Assembly: GCA_017858255.1 (NCBI GenBank)
Contig: JAFMBV010000003.1
Location: 1 to 64,000 of the forward strand
Length of the DNA stretch: 64,000 nt
Source: Bacteriovoracaceae bacterium
GTDB lineage: Bacteria > Bdellovibrionota > Bacteriovoracia > Bacteriovoracales > Bacteriovoracaceae
Reading direction: 5' to 3'
This document shows, in pieces, positions 25,120-33,905 of this stretch (position 1 is the stretch's first letter; the number at the start of each line of letters is the position of its first letter). The notes beneath the pieces were generated by a model. That model was not told the DNA's origin, did not search any database, and saw nothing but the letters and a program-made list of their open reading frames with translations. The position numbers were made by a program, and so were the translations under genes.

Positions 25120-26133
25120 TCAGTCGACTATGAAGATTGAATCGAACTTTTGTCGTAACTCTTTATCGCTACACTTTTGAAGTTCAATGAGGCTTTTGTA
25201 AGGCACTGGTAAGTTGAGAAGTTTTTCGAAAGCGGGCTCTGTTTTTATTCCATTTTCTTTGAGATTAAGAACTTTTTTCTTTAGTGAATTCCCGAAAACC
25301 TTTAATAACCTTCCTTCTATTAAAAAATGTAGATTTGCTTGTTGGCAATATACGCTTTTATTTTGGCAAAAAAGTTCTATCGGGAGGCCGTCAAATTCAA
25401 AATTAATCACGATACTCTTTAGACCTTGATGTTCGGTCATTCGCTGAGAGTAGTTTTCTAATTTCCCAAAGCAATTATACGATTTATCAATGACCTCCTC
25501 AGGCCGATCTGAACTTAAAAGGACATCAAGATCCGAATTAAGCAAATGTATGCCCAGGGGTCTAGTTCCAGAGATACAGGGGTTATATTCTTTAAATAAG
25601 GAGAAAAGCTCGCTCTTCTTTAAGAACGTCATAACTTTTGAGTCTTTCTCAATATTGATAATATGTTCTAACGATTTATGGTGAAATTTAACGGCACAGT
25701 TATCAAATTCGACTTCAAGCTCGGGATTGAGTTCTTTTGAGAGTCCTGTTTTTTCAAATTCAATCTTACTATTTTGATTAAGAAACTCTTCAAAACTACA
25801 ATCAATGACAACTTCAATGTGTTCAAAACCTTCTTTTGTTTCTTTACCGGGCTTCGGTGCAGGTACTTCAATTAAGTCAATAATCCAGTCTTTAAAAAAA
25901 ATGGGCTCATGTAATTTGTAAGTTGCGATTGGCCTTCCATTGATTTCACTTTCAATCAGGCATTGGCCAAGACGTTCAAAAAAGATTTTAGATTCTTTGT
26001 AGTTGGATTGGGAGCAGGTTCTATAGCAGAGATGATCGATTTCCCAATTGAGAATGTTTATGCCACTGGTCTTGAGTCTTCCTGTGACCTTTTCGAGAAA
26101 TTGGTGAGCCTCTACTTTCAAGTGGATATTCAT
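25120..26133 (-). CDS. YecM-like and DUF4269 fusion protein
   Basis: Two domains are visible. The N-terminal domain (residues 1-165) resembles E. coli YecM, a VOC-fold metal-binding protein: EIDHLCYRT, INGRPIATYKLHEP, EGFEHIEVV, AVKFHHKSLEHII. The C-terminal domain (about 172-337) resembles DUF4269: SGTRPLGIHLLNSDLDVL with paired aspartates at 201 and 203 (nucleotidyltransferase-like), and later LIEGRLLKVFG and GIKTEPAFEKLL. Each family is normally a separate protein, so this is an unusual fusion. Function is unknown. Confidence 0.75.
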   Translation of the reverse strand: MNIHLKVEAHQFLEKVTGRLKTSGINILNWEIDHLCYRTCSQSNYKESKIFFERLGQCLIESEINGRPIATYKLHEPIFFKDWIIDLIEVPAPKPGKETKEGFEHIEVVIDCSFEEFLNQNSKIEFEKTGLSKELNPELEVEFDNCAVKFHHKSLEHIINIEKDSKVMTFLKKSELFSLFKEYNPCISGTRPLGIHLLNSDLDVLLSSDRPEEVIDKSYNCFGKLENYSQRMTEHQGLKSIVINFEFDGLPIELFCQNKSVYCQQANLHFLIEGRLLKVFGNSLKKKVLNLKENGIKTEPAFEKLLNLPVPYKSLIELQKCSDKELRQKFDSIFIVD

Positions 26134-26190
26134 TACTGTTATTTTGCCCTTGGAAAAAAGTAGATAATTTGATGGACATTAAAAAAGGTA

Positions 26191-26282
26191 AAAAAAAAGC
26201 CCGAAGTGGGTTAAACGACGGACTTTTGATATTTTTCACTCCGAAGAGATTCAAACTTAAATAAGGCACCTTTCGGAACCGT
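26191..26282 (-). ncRNA. Candidate small structured RNA
   Basis: In the minus direction a sigma-70-like promoter (TTGAAA at 26315-26310, 16 bases, TATATA at 26293-26288) points into a stretch of about 90 bases without a protein frame. The stretch contains a GAAA-tetraloop hairpin (GGTTCC/GGTGCC), a UUCG-type hairpin (CTC/GAG) and a short terminator stem (CCC/GGG, 26199-26212) followed by eight T residues. It does not match 6S, SRP, tmRNA or RNase P. Promoter, structure and terminator together make an RNA gene plausible, but none of this is confirmed. Confidence 0.4.
26199..26212 (-). terminator. Terminator of the candidate small RNA
   Basis: A short stem (AACCC/GGGCT region around a five-base loop) is followed by eight T residues (26198-26191) on the minus strand. 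The stem is weak, but the U tract is long. The only transcription unit it could end is the candidate RNA. Confidence 0.45.
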
Positions 26283-26287
26283 GTCTT

Positions 26288-26315
26288 TATATAGCACATC
26301 CAGCTTAGATTTCAA
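26288..26315 (-). promoter_or_regulatory. Promoter of the candidate small RNA
   Basis: TTGAAA and TATATA separated by 16 bases on the minus strand. Transcription would start near 26282. The rest of the 26134-26435 gap holds no convincing protein gene. Confidence 0.45.
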
Positions 26316-26435
26316 TTATTTCAATTATTAAAAGTTAGTGAATAGAGGGGGTAAGCCCTTAATTATTCATAGAACTATCAAATGTTAGGAACTTTTTTCA
26401 ATGAAAAAGACCGATCTTCCAGAAAGAAAAGTCCC

Positions 26436-26843
26436 TTAGTCATCTGTAGGGAATTCATCATAACAAGGGGAGGTTCCACCTATATGATCCCAAGATGCTT
26501 TGGAGCCTACAAAAATATGTTCTTTTATTATTACTTCAGGATCATCATTCAAAGTGCCAAGGGTTATTCCAAAGACTTCTCTACCTTTTAAGGCGGCAAT
26601 AGAGCTTCCACATGTAGAACAAAAGCCAAGACCTATATTTTCTTGATTGGCATATACTTTTAAATCCTCTTCACCTCTTACCCATTCGAAAGAGTTATCT
26701 TGAACAAATGTCATGGCAGAGCCGGCCCCACTGAATGCCTTTCTGCACTTTGAACAGTGACAACATCTTCCAGGCTTTAGTGGGCCTAGTAGTGAGTATT
26801 TAATTTTTCCACAAAAGCATTCACCATAAATCTTATCATTCAT
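26436..26843 (-). CDS. GFA-family (glutathione-dependent formaldehyde-activating-like) protein
   Basis: A 135-residue Mss4-fold zinc protein. It carries the family cysteines: GECFCG (C9, C11), CCHCSKC (C27-C33) and FCSTCG near residue 75. Family members bind zinc through these; some are S-hydroxymethylglutathione synthases, and most have unknown activity. It is transcribed on the minus strand in a small accessory group with mepB and a DUF1330-like gene. Confidence 0.88.
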   Translation of the reverse strand: MNDKIYGECFCGKIKYSLLGPLKPGRCCHCSKCRKAFSGAGSAMTFVQDNSFEWVRGEEDLKVYANQENIGLGFCSTCGSSIAALKGREVFGITLGTLNDDPEVIIKEHIFVGSKASWDHIGGTSPCYDEFPTDD

Positions 26844-26880
26844 AATTTATTCCAAATTAGCTTCAATATCTTTTTGAAAC

Positions 26881-27377
26881 TTAGACTATGCGATAAAGTT
26901 TTTTTGCATGAGTTAAATCGGTATTTTTATCTACTATTAAAAAGAAGTCTAGCTGCCAATCCTGAGTTTTGATTGCTTGAGCATTAAGAGCTTTGTCCCA
27001 TGGAGGGTAGACTCGAAAACCTCGTTTCCCTTTGATTTTACACTTGCGACTATCTTATGTTTTTCGAGGACCTCAATTGGAAATATGAATTGACCAAATA
27101 AATCATCTTTCCGGGTATTGATGATAAAAAAATCAGTAGTGTCGGAAATATTATGTGGCTGAGTAACTCCATTAGCGTTTCTTGTCCAGAGGGTGACAAA
27201 TTGTCCGACTTTTTTTTGCGTAATCTTCGAACTACGCACTTTTATAAGTCTATCTTCTAATTTGAATATACCTGCGCCGTATTCATGACCTTCGGCTTCA
27301 GCTTTTAGGGAGGTGTATTTGAAATTACATTTCGTGTAAACGAACTTTTCAACTTGATTAAAATCTTTCTCTAACAT
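26881..27377 (-). pseudogene. mepB: mepB-like gene broken by one deleted base
   Basis: The intact 5' frame (27377-26949, 142 residues) matches MepB up to about residue 118: EGHEYGAGIFKL, KITQKKVGQFVTLWTRN and FGQFIFPIEVL. It then becomes unrelated to the family. The -1 frame from about 27030 down to the stop at 26881 encodes GKRGFRVYPPWD followed by AIKTQDWQLDFF, which is the expected MepB C-terminus. One missing base in the GGGAAA run (27025-27030) explains the switch; the repaired gene would encode about 165 residues. MepB was first seen with a Staphylococcus multidrug efflux operon; its function is unclear. The change could be real decay or a base-calling error. Confidence 0.8.
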
Positions 27378-27396
27378 TGTATCGCGATTAAAATGC

Positions 27397-27696
27397 TTAC
27401 GGACGTTTGTATGTGGATATTATGGTTGTTGACTCGACAGAGTTGTTGAAATATTTATCTTTTAGATTCAAATATTCTTGATCGGAAAAAAAAGAATTCA
27501 TTTTCTCTTCATTAGGGAAGTGAATGGTGAAGACTCTATTGATTTTATTCTCGCTTTCACTTTTCAAAACTTCAGCGACTTTAAAATCATACCCAAAACC
27601 ACCGGCCATCGATTTTAAGATAGGGGTCATACCTTCTCTGTACTTTGAGTAATCAGATTCATTTGTTATATATAAACCGACTAGCATTTCAATCAT
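27397..27696 (-). CDS. DUF1330-like dimeric alpha/beta-barrel protein
   Basis: A 99-residue protein with the ferredoxin-like dimeric-barrel pattern: strand EMLVGLYI, helix SDYSKYREGMTPI, GFGYDFKVAEVL, then INRVFTIHFPNEEKMNSFFSDQEYL, as in DUF1330/ABM-type proteins. The start at 27696 has AGAGG upstream. Activity is unknown; such proteins often bind small ligands. It lies 19 bases upstream of the mepB-like gene in the direction of transcription. Confidence 0.7.
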   Translation of the reverse strand: MIEMLVGLYITNESDYSKYREGMTPILKSMAGGFGYDFKVAEVLKSESENKINRVFTIHFPNEEKMNSFFSDQEYLNLKDKYFNNSVESTTIISTYKRP

Positions 27697-27790
27697 TGGT
27701 GTACCTCTTCTCAAGAACGTATGTCCTAAGCCGAATTTTAAGGTTAGATCAAGTGCCGCGACAATAGGTCAAACTATTGTCTGCGACATA

Positions 27791-28135
27791 CTACTTACCT
27801 GTGAAATTTGCTGCGACAAACTCACCTGATTTTTTCAAAAAGATATAAAGTTTTTTGCCTTTAACTCCATTCTTATTATTAAAAGTTACAAGCCATTCAT
27901 TCTTCTTTATCACAGACTTATCAAAATCAGAGTTTAGCCAAGAAGAATCAATTTTTTTCTCTTTTACAAGTCTTTGAATGTGAGTTCTTCCAATTTCACC
28001 TGTCTTCTCCTTGCTAATCGTGGGGGCTTCACCATGTGAGTGACCATGGCCATGGTCATGAGAGTGACCAGCGCCTGGACTAGCAAAGCTGATTGAAGTT
28101 AAAGTAATTGCCATTAAAAAGGTTAAAGTCTTCAT
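27791..28135 (-). CDS. Periplasmic His-rich DUF6488-like protein
   Basis: The product has a signal peptide (ISFA, residue 18) followed directly by a metal-binding stretch of alternating His (GHSHDHGHGHSHGEAP). The rest is a small domain of about 80 residues. The composition suggests zinc, nickel or copper binding in the periplasm. It lies nine bases after the HupE/UreJ-like gene, so the pair probably delivers metal to the transporter. Confidence 0.78.
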   Translation of the reverse strand: MKTLTFLMAITLTSISFASPGAGHSHDHGHGHSHGEAPTISKEKTGEIGRTHIQRLVKEKKIDSSWLNSDFDKSVIKKNEWLVTFNNKNGVKGKKLYIFLKKSGEFVAANFTGK

Positions 28136-28144
28136 ATAGGCTCC

Positions 28145-28921
28145 CTAGAGACTGTCGTGTTCTTGTTCTGTTTTATTTGTCCTATCTAGCTTTATGTGAT
28201 GATGAAGGTGATTGTCTTCACTAAACCCAAACTCATCTGGGCTTGATGTGTGTAAATATCCATGAAGTTGCATTAATAAAAGCATAAAGCCCGCTAGGAT
28301 TAGACCATCATTAGCGACCCTTGAAAATCGTTTAAAGAAATTCATTTTTCTTACGCCAGAAAGCACTATGGTCATGATGACCAGAGCGAAAATTTGCCCA
28401 AACTCAACACCTACATTAAAGGAGATTATTCTTAGCAACATCCCCATTCCTTTTTCGCCTAGGGGGAGTTGTTGTAATCTCGTTGAAAGTCCAAAGCCAT
28501 GTATTAGACCGAAGATGAAAATCATCATTAAAAGGCTTGGAGCCTTTTTCATACCAAAATATTTTTGAAATCCTTCATTATTATCAAATCCCTTATAACA
28601 AACGCTTATCGCGATGACAGCATCCACCAGCCAGTAGTTGGCAGTGATTCCCATAAAGGTTGCAAAAATTAATGTGATGCTGTGGCCAAGAGTAAAGACA
28701 CTAATGAATTTTAGAATATCTTTAAATGTTGTAAGGAAGAATATTACGCCAAATAAGAACAACAAGTGGTCGTAGCCTGTAACCATGTGTTCAGCACCTA
28801 GCCAAATGTATTGAAGGTATCCTCCCTCAATCATCGCCTGCTTGGCCTCTTCACTTATTCCATGAGCGAAAGAGTTTGCGGACATCAATAAGGTGAAGAA
28901 CCACAAAAAAAGTCGATACAT
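28145..28921 (-). CDS. HupE/UreJ-family membrane transporter
   Basis: A polytopic protein of about six helices with a signal-like start. The HupE/UreJ-type signature is visible: GAEHMVTGYDHLLFLFG and FTLGHSITL, with a later GLIHGFGLS. The conserved His and Asp residues suggest divalent metal transport (Ni or Co in HupE/UreJ; the group here may differ). It is followed by the His-rich periplasmic protein in the same operon. The C-terminal tail is His-rich (HLHHHIK). Confidence 0.85.
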   Translation of the reverse strand: MYRLFLWFFTLLMSANSFAHGISEEAKQAMIEGGYLQYIWLGAEHMVTGYDHLLFLFGVIFFLTTFKDILKFISVFTLGHSITLIFATFMGITANYWLVDAVIAISVCYKGFDNNEGFQKYFGMKKAPSLLMMIFIFGLIHGFGLSTRLQQLPLGEKGMGMLLRIISFNVGVEFGQIFALVIMTIVLSGVRKMNFFKRFSRVANDGLILAGFMLLLMQLHGYLHTSSPDEFGFSEDNHLHHHIKLDRTNKTEQEHDSL

Positions 28922-28999
28922 ATTTTCTCCAAATAGTAGGTAGTTCTAAGGTTGATCTAGTGGGGAAAGTCTAACAGGAAGGTTTTACTTAGAAAAAAA

Positions 29000-29076
29000 T
29001 GGGGTGGCCGACGGGACTCGAACCCGCGACAACCAGAATCACAATCTGGCGCTCTACCAACTGAACTACGGCCACC
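29000..29076 (-). tRNA. tRNA-His (anticodon GTG)
   Basis: The minus strand folds as a complete tRNA with encoded CCA, a seven-bp acceptor stem preceded by an extra 5' G (the histidine G-1 feature, at 29076), TTGTGAT in the anticodon loop, and a standard T arm with GTTCGAGTC. It matches the E. coli tRNA-His layout. The rest of the 28922-29247 gap holds no recognised feature. Confidence 0.97.
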
Positions 29077-29247
29077 GTAAGCGCGTAATTTAGCGAGTCT
29101 GAGTTGGATGTGTCAATAGAGCTTTGATATTATTCCGATTTGGCCGTGGCGCAGTGCATGGATAGGGTGAGAAAACTTTGACCGATGGGCGTTAATATCT
29201 TTAAAATAGTCCTACTTACTGACTTGGTACCCCAAAGGATTGGAACT

Positions 29248-29862
29248 ATGAATAAAATTGCCTTACTTGTTATTTTCATTGGTCTTTTTGCTCCGGTCCA
29301 AACATTGGCCTACGGAACAGGATATGTGACTTATCCGCTAATGCCTGAAAAGCGTATTGTCTCAACAGAGTTTACTGGTATTGCCTCTGATGGTGGTGGC
29401 ATTGGTGTGCAGGGACGTTTCACTCAAAAAATAAATGAAAAAATGATTGTTGATGCTGGCCTTGGTATCGCTGGTGGAGAGCGCGATAGTCGCTTCTTTG
29501 TTGGAGCTGATTATGAGCTTTTTCCAGATTACATGAATCAACCTCGTGTTTCGACTAAGGTGACTTACACAAATGCTAAAGAGTTTGACCTTAGAAGAAA
29601 TATTTTTTCTATTGCACCAACTGTTTCAAAGGGTTTTAGTTTTTGGGGTAATGAAGCCTACCCATTCTTCTCTCTTCCAATTGGAGTTAATCTTAATGGG
29701 GATAGGAAAACATATGAGAGTCAGATAAATGCTAACTTTGGGATTTCTGGAAACCTTCCAATTGAAGGCTATAGAGATTTATTGGGAACAGTAGAGACTA
29801 CTATTAGTGTAAAGGATAGTTATACGGCCTTATTTGTTGGTATTTCTTATCCATTAAATTAA
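29248..29862 (+). CDS. Exported beta-barrel-like protein
   Basis: A 204-residue protein with a signal peptide (TLA, about residue 19) and repeating beta-strand pattern: VQGRFTQKI, AGLGIAGGERDSRFFVGADYEL, ALFVGISYP. It is typical of small outer-membrane barrels, ending in hydrophobic residues. ATG 29248 is chosen because AAAGGA lies eight bases upstream; the longer frame to 29185 has none. It is followed one base after the stop by the HAD gene. Confidence 0.68.
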   Translation: MNKIALLVIFIGLFAPVQTLAYGTGYVTYPLMPEKRIVSTEFTGIASDGGGIGVQGRFTQKINEKMIVDAGLGIAGGERDSRFFVGADYELFPDYMNQPRVSTKVTYTNAKEFDLRRNIFSIAPTVSKGFSFWGNEAYPFFSLPIGVNLNGDRKTYESQINANFGISGNLPIEGYRDLLGTVETTISVKDSYTALFVGISYPLN

Positions 29863-29863
29863 T

Positions 29864-30604
29864 TTGAAAGTAAAAACAGTTTTTTCTGACTTTGACGGAA
29901 CGCTTACTTTTCGTGATGAGCTGACCAAAGAATTCTTTAATATTATTGATCTTTTAAAGGGGCACGGTGTGCCTCTTATTGTTTGTACCGGACGTTCAAA
30001 ATCATGGGCACATTTTCTCCTGACTCATTTTCATGATCTTCAATTCGTTATTTCTGAAGGAGGGGGTAACTTATCCTTTATTGAAGAGCGAGATGGTAGA
30101 AGACTTTTAAAAGATAAGCTCTTGGTAGAGAAGTCTGAAGTTGATCGCTTGGAAAACCTAACAAATATACTTCTTGAGAAATATCCTCAAATCGTTCTTT
30201 CTGCAGATAGTTTTGGGCGTGAGGCAGATCGTGCCATTGAGCTCTATGACTTAGGGGTTGACCCAAAGCTTAAGAGCAATATTGTTCAATTCTTTAAAGA
30301 GCATAAGGTCAATTACTCAACCTCCAATGTTCATATGAATTTCTGGTGCGGCGAAATTTCTAAAATGAAGGCCATCAATATGTTTCTTTCAGCCTATGAC
30401 TTAGGTGATCTTGAGGACAGTCTTTTCTTTGGAGACTCCTTAAATGATGAGTCTGTGTTTGAAGGGCATCCCCATAGTGTTGGAGTATCAAATATTTCAA
30501 AAGTTTTAAATAGACTTAACTTTAAACCAACTAAAATCTTAGAAGGTGAGGAGAATGAGGGTCCTCAGGGCGTTCTTTCTTATTTAGAAAATTTGTTAAA
30601 ATAA
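29864..30604 (+). CDS. HAD-superfamily phosphatase
   Basis: A 246-residue HAD-IIB-like phosphatase. Motif I is SDFDGTLT at the N-terminus (residues 8-15), with the nucleophile and acid/base aspartates. Motif II is CTGRS, and motifs III/IV appear as K followed by FGDSLNDESVF. The cap domain lies between motifs II and III (about residues 85-180), as in mannosyl-3-phosphoglycerate phosphatase and Cof-type enzymes. The substrate is not predictable. TTG 29864 is the start because it is the first codon after the previous stop; no Shine-Dalgarno sequence is visible, so coupling to the upstream gene is likely. It overlaps the pseudouridine synthase gene by 25 bases. Confidence 0.82.
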   Translation: MKVKTVFSDFDGTLTFRDELTKEFFNIIDLLKGHGVPLIVCTGRSKSWAHFLLTHFHDLQFVISEGGGNLSFIEERDGRRLLKDKLLVEKSEVDRLENLTNILLEKYPQIVLSADSFGREADRAIELYDLGVDPKLKSNIVQFFKEHKVNYSTSNVHMNFWCGEISKMKAINMFLSAYDLGDLEDSLFFGDSLNDESVFEGHPHSVGVSNISKVLNRLNFKPTKILEGEENEGPQGVLSYLENLLK

Positions 30605-31659
30605 TCTTCAATCGTTACCTTGGTTTCTTCTAGAAAAATATCATAATTAATTTTTAGGTTTTCACGTATCCAATCCGTCATATCTTTTGGAGGCTCACAA
30701 ATAAAACTTCTTCTGCCTCCCTCCCATGGAATATTAATGGCGGTTGCATGTAGGGCGTGACGAGGGAGCTGCATGTAGGCGTAGTCTTCAGGCTTTGCAT
30801 AACGATCTTTAAAGCTTTGAAACATTGGATATGAACCATAGTATATTTTGTCTCCGAGGAGAGGAAAGCCATGGGCCAGGGCGTGAACACGGATTTGATG
30901 CTGGCGACCTGTCTTAGGGAAGGCCAGACCAAGAATATACTTACCTTCTTCGTAAAGAATTCTAAAATGAGTTTCAGCTCTCTTTCCAGCCGGTCCATCT
31001 TCAGGATGGTAACCAATAAGGACTCTTAGAAGTCCCTCTCCACCTGTATCGAGCCTTTCTTTGGCCGTAAACTCTTCTTTATTGGCATATGATTCATTCT
31101 TTACCCCAATGAAAAAGTAACATTTATTAACCTGTTCCTTTTCAAAGTAAACAGTATATTTATTCGCAGCTTTTGGGTTTTTGGCGACCAGGAGAACTCC
31201 TGATGTCTCTCTGTCGAGTCGATGAACGGAGTGAGTGCCATGGCCACAATGAGCTTCACAGTAAACAGTAGCGCAATAGAAAAGGTGCTTACCAGTGGGG
31301 TGAGTGCTCATAAATGGAGGTTTTGAAAGCGCTATGAGCCCTTCATCTTCATAAATAATCGGAGGATCGATTTCAAGCTCTAGTTTTTCTCCATTCCACC
31401 ATTCATCTTCATGGATTGTTTTATAGATAAAAACAGTCACTTGCTCTTTATTATAAACTTTCGTATTTGGCTTCATACGCCCGGGACGATTATTAATGGT
31501 TACATCACCATCTTTAATCTTCTCCTTTACTTGCTCTCTTGAAAATGAAGGGAAATGGCGTTGAAGAAATTGATCGAGGCGCATGCCATCTTGAGGTTCA
31601 TGTACCTCATAGCGGGCTTCAAAGTGATCGGGCTGAAACTTTTTATAAAGGATGTTCAT
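30580..31659 (-). CDS. RluA-family pseudouridine synthase
   Basis: Isomerises uridine to pseudouridine in tRNA or rRNA. It has an S4 RNA-binding domain (about residues 24-75), then the catalytic domain with HRLDRETSG (146-154) and Asp149 as the nucleophile, GRQHQIRVH later, and LLGDKIYYG at the end of the core. The length (359) is normal for RluA/RluC/RluD-type enzymes; which one is not decidable from sequence alone. It lies directly downstream of the PrkA-kinase gene and converges with the HAD gene. Confidence 0.92.
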   Translation of the reverse strand: MNILYKKFQPDHFEARYEVHEPQDGMRLDQFLQRHFPSFSREQVKEKIKDGDVTINNRPGRMKPNTKVYNKEQVTVFIYKTIHEDEWWNGEKLELEIDPPIIYEDEGLIALSKPPFMSTHPTGKHLFYCATVYCEAHCGHGTHSVHRLDRETSGVLLVAKNPKAANKYTVYFEKEQVNKCYFFIGVKNESYANKEEFTAKERLDTGGEGLLRVLIGYHPEDGPAGKRAETHFRILYEEGKYILGLAFPKTGRQHQIRVHALAHGFPLLGDKIYYGSYPMFQSFKDRYAKPEDYAYMQLPRHALHATAINIPWEGGRRSFICEPPKDMTDWIRENLKINYDIFLEETKVTIEDYFNKFSK

Positions 31660-31665
31660 TTAGTA

Positions 31666-33861
31666 TCAATAACGTTCTTTTATTAAGGCCTTTATGACCG
31701 CAATGGCACCTTCTTTAGAATGCCCATACTTTGTATGAAGGGCATTGAGAATATTGTCAATAAGTTCTCTGTTATCTTTTGAGAGCGGAGTACCTTTTTT
31801 ACTGTCCTTCTCTGTAAGCTCTGCTTCATAGAAAACAATATTTCGAGAAATGATTTGAATGGTTTTCTTTTGTTCCTCTCTGAAGCTTTCCTGAAGCTTA
31901 TCAGAAAGATTTGGGAAAACTTTAACATATTCAAGCTTAAGGCCGGGATTATCCAAACTATAGGCACCAAGTCGTGAGAGTATTTGTGAGCGGAACTTAG
32001 TAGCGTCTTCTTTAAGGTTAATATTTTTTTCGAATTCTTCAATGCTGTAAATATCAACCTCTTCATATTTTGCGGTTATGTGGTTTCTGACTTTTTCACC
32101 TTTAATAAGGGCAATTACATTTTCAATATACTTTCTGATGTACTCCTCATAGGAGCGATCATCCACCATTCCAAGAGCGTCCCTTAATTCTTTGTCAAAG
32201 AGGTTGAAGCAAAACTCTTTAATAAGGGCGATAAAACGGGCTGGGTGATGATAGTCCGCTTGTGGAGTCATGTTTAAAAAATCGAAGTCATTCTTTTTAG
32301 TAATGAGTTGTTCTAATTTTTCAATGACATCAATAAATGAAACATTGCTGTGCCTAGAAGAAATCTTGTAAAGGAGCGCCTTGATATCTCTTGGAGAAAT
32401 TCCAAATTTTCCCTCATAAAGATTTTCATATTCAAACTCTGACTCGAGCTCTGCTTTTTCGGCCTCTAAAATTTGTCTTGATTCATAATCGAGTTTATCA
32501 GGGGAGCCTTCACCAGCGAGAAGTAATGTTTTCTCCATCGGATTTAAATTAGTCGCGATATTTGCGAGCTTTTTGTCAGTATAGTTTTTGACCTGCGGAC
32601 AGCGCAGTCTCGACATGATCGCAAATAAACAAATCGCCCTGAGGGCATATGGTTCAAAGTAGCTAGTTTCTTTTAGCCCTTCACACTGAGTGCGATAAAT
32701 GCTTTCTTCCTGCTTGTAGTCGAGTAGGTAGGGGACTCGTACAAAGTTAAAGCGGCCTTTAAAAGAGTTAAAATCAGGGTGCTGCTTAAAAGCTGCTAGG
32801 TGAATCTCATTGCTCGTCCCAATGAAAAAGATATCAAGCTCTGTTAGGATTCCATGCAAATTAACGTTCTTAGTTTCCATGGTCATAAGAAGGTATTTAT
32901 AAGAATCCAATGGTCTTTTCAAAAGATCTGAATATTCAAGGATTCCTCTGTTGGCCAAAACGACTTCTCCCTTCAGTGAGAAGAGGTTTAGTGATTGAAG
33001 GCTTGGGGGTAGGCTTCCGAGTCTTTTATCCATTGTGATTTGCTGCATTTGAGCATCAACATGTAATTGAGGCTCAATTGTTACTGCACCAGTTGAATAT
33101 CTTTTACTGATTTTAAATCGTTCTACTCTAATGTGTTTTAATACTTCTCTATGTTGCCCTTTATAATTCTTTAAAAGCGCATCATAAATCATGTTGTTTC
33201 GTTTAGAGAGGTCTCCGTTGTATAGATAGGTCTTTTTTAAGTCCTCGAGACGATCTGGATTGTCTTTTAAGTTTTCTTCGATAATCACGCGGCGATGCTC
33301 TCTTGGAATTAAGAGAAGAGGATGATCCTTTAGCTCGGAGGGAAGGATTGCGGAAATATCCTTATCTTCTAGGTAAGCAAAACTTGAAAGATCACTACTT
33401 CCTTTTTCACTTCCAAGTCCTAAACTTCCTTTAATAAAATTATCAATGGGAAATATCCAGCTAAAACTATAAAGAGAACCTTGGTCAGTGCTGCTATAGA
33501 TCTCTAAGCCTTTCATTATTTTTCTAACGAGGCTAGATTTTGATGAACCATTAGGGCCAACAAGAAGTATGAATTTATTATTAAAACCTTCTTCTTTAAA
33601 GTTTAAAATATTTTGAATAAGAGATTCTTGAACCTTTTTCTGTCCAAAAACAGCTGGGCTATCATTATGGTCTTGATCAAATAAAGCAAAGGAGCCATCT
33701 TTGTTACGACCGTAATGATTAAGCATATCAGTGAGGTATGTAAAAGAAGTTCTCAATTCTCTTTCAGGATGTTTTTCATACTCATCTATATAATCTTGGA
33801 AGGAAAGAACTTCTAACATCTCTTTCCCTTCTTCACTTGCTTGCTCTATCCAATTCAACAT
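31666..33861 (-). CDS. prkA: PrkA/YeaG-family serine protein kinase
   Basis: A 731-residue member of the PrkA/YeaG family. It has an AAA-type ATPase domain with Walker A (GPNGSSKSS, 102-110) and the family-typical DNFIKGSLGLG and LLIPREHRR segments, then a C-terminal kinase domain. In E. coli YeaG works with YeaH and YcgB in stress and starvation; neither partner is in this window. It is somewhat longer than YeaG (about 640). The gene has a leader with alternative hairpins (33906-33935) on its upstream side. Confidence 0.88.
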   Translation of the reverse strand: MLNWIEQASEEGKEMLEVLSFQDYIDEYEKHPERELRTSFTYLTDMLNHYGRNKDGSFALFDQDHNDSPAVFGQKKVQESLIQNILNFKEEGFNNKFILLVGPNGSSKSSLVRKIMKGLEIYSSTDQGSLYSFSWIFPIDNFIKGSLGLGSEKGSSDLSSFAYLEDKDISAILPSELKDHPLLLIPREHRRVIIEENLKDNPDRLEDLKKTYLYNGDLSKRNNMIYDALLKNYKGQHREVLKHIRVERFKISKRYSTGAVTIEPQLHVDAQMQQITMDKRLGSLPPSLQSLNLFSLKGEVVLANRGILEYSDLLKRPLDSYKYLLMTMETKNVNLHGILTELDIFFIGTSNEIHLAAFKQHPDFNSFKGRFNFVRVPYLLDYKQEESIYRTQCEGLKETSYFEPYALRAICLFAIMSRLRCPQVKNYTDKKLANIATNLNPMEKTLLLAGEGSPDKLDYESRQILEAEKAELESEFEYENLYEGKFGISPRDIKALLYKISSRHSNVSFIDVIEKLEQLITKKNDFDFLNMTPQADYHHPARFIALIKEFCFNLFDKELRDALGMVDDRSYEEYIRKYIENVIALIKGEKVRNHITAKYEEVDIYSIEEFEKNINLKEDATKFRSQILSRLGAYSLDNPGLKLEYVKVFPNLSDKLQESFREEQKKTIQIISRNIVFYEAELTEKDSKKGTPLSKDNRELIDNILNALHTKYGHSKEGAIAVIKALIKERY

Positions 33862-33905
33862 CTCTAACCCTTTTTTTACACCTACTTATATTCTAAATCT
33901 TTTGG

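Noticed and set aside
26021-26299. Minus-strand open frame over the candidate RNA
   Set aside because: Composition is unlike a protein, no ribosome site is visible, and it overlaps the fusion gene and a terminator.
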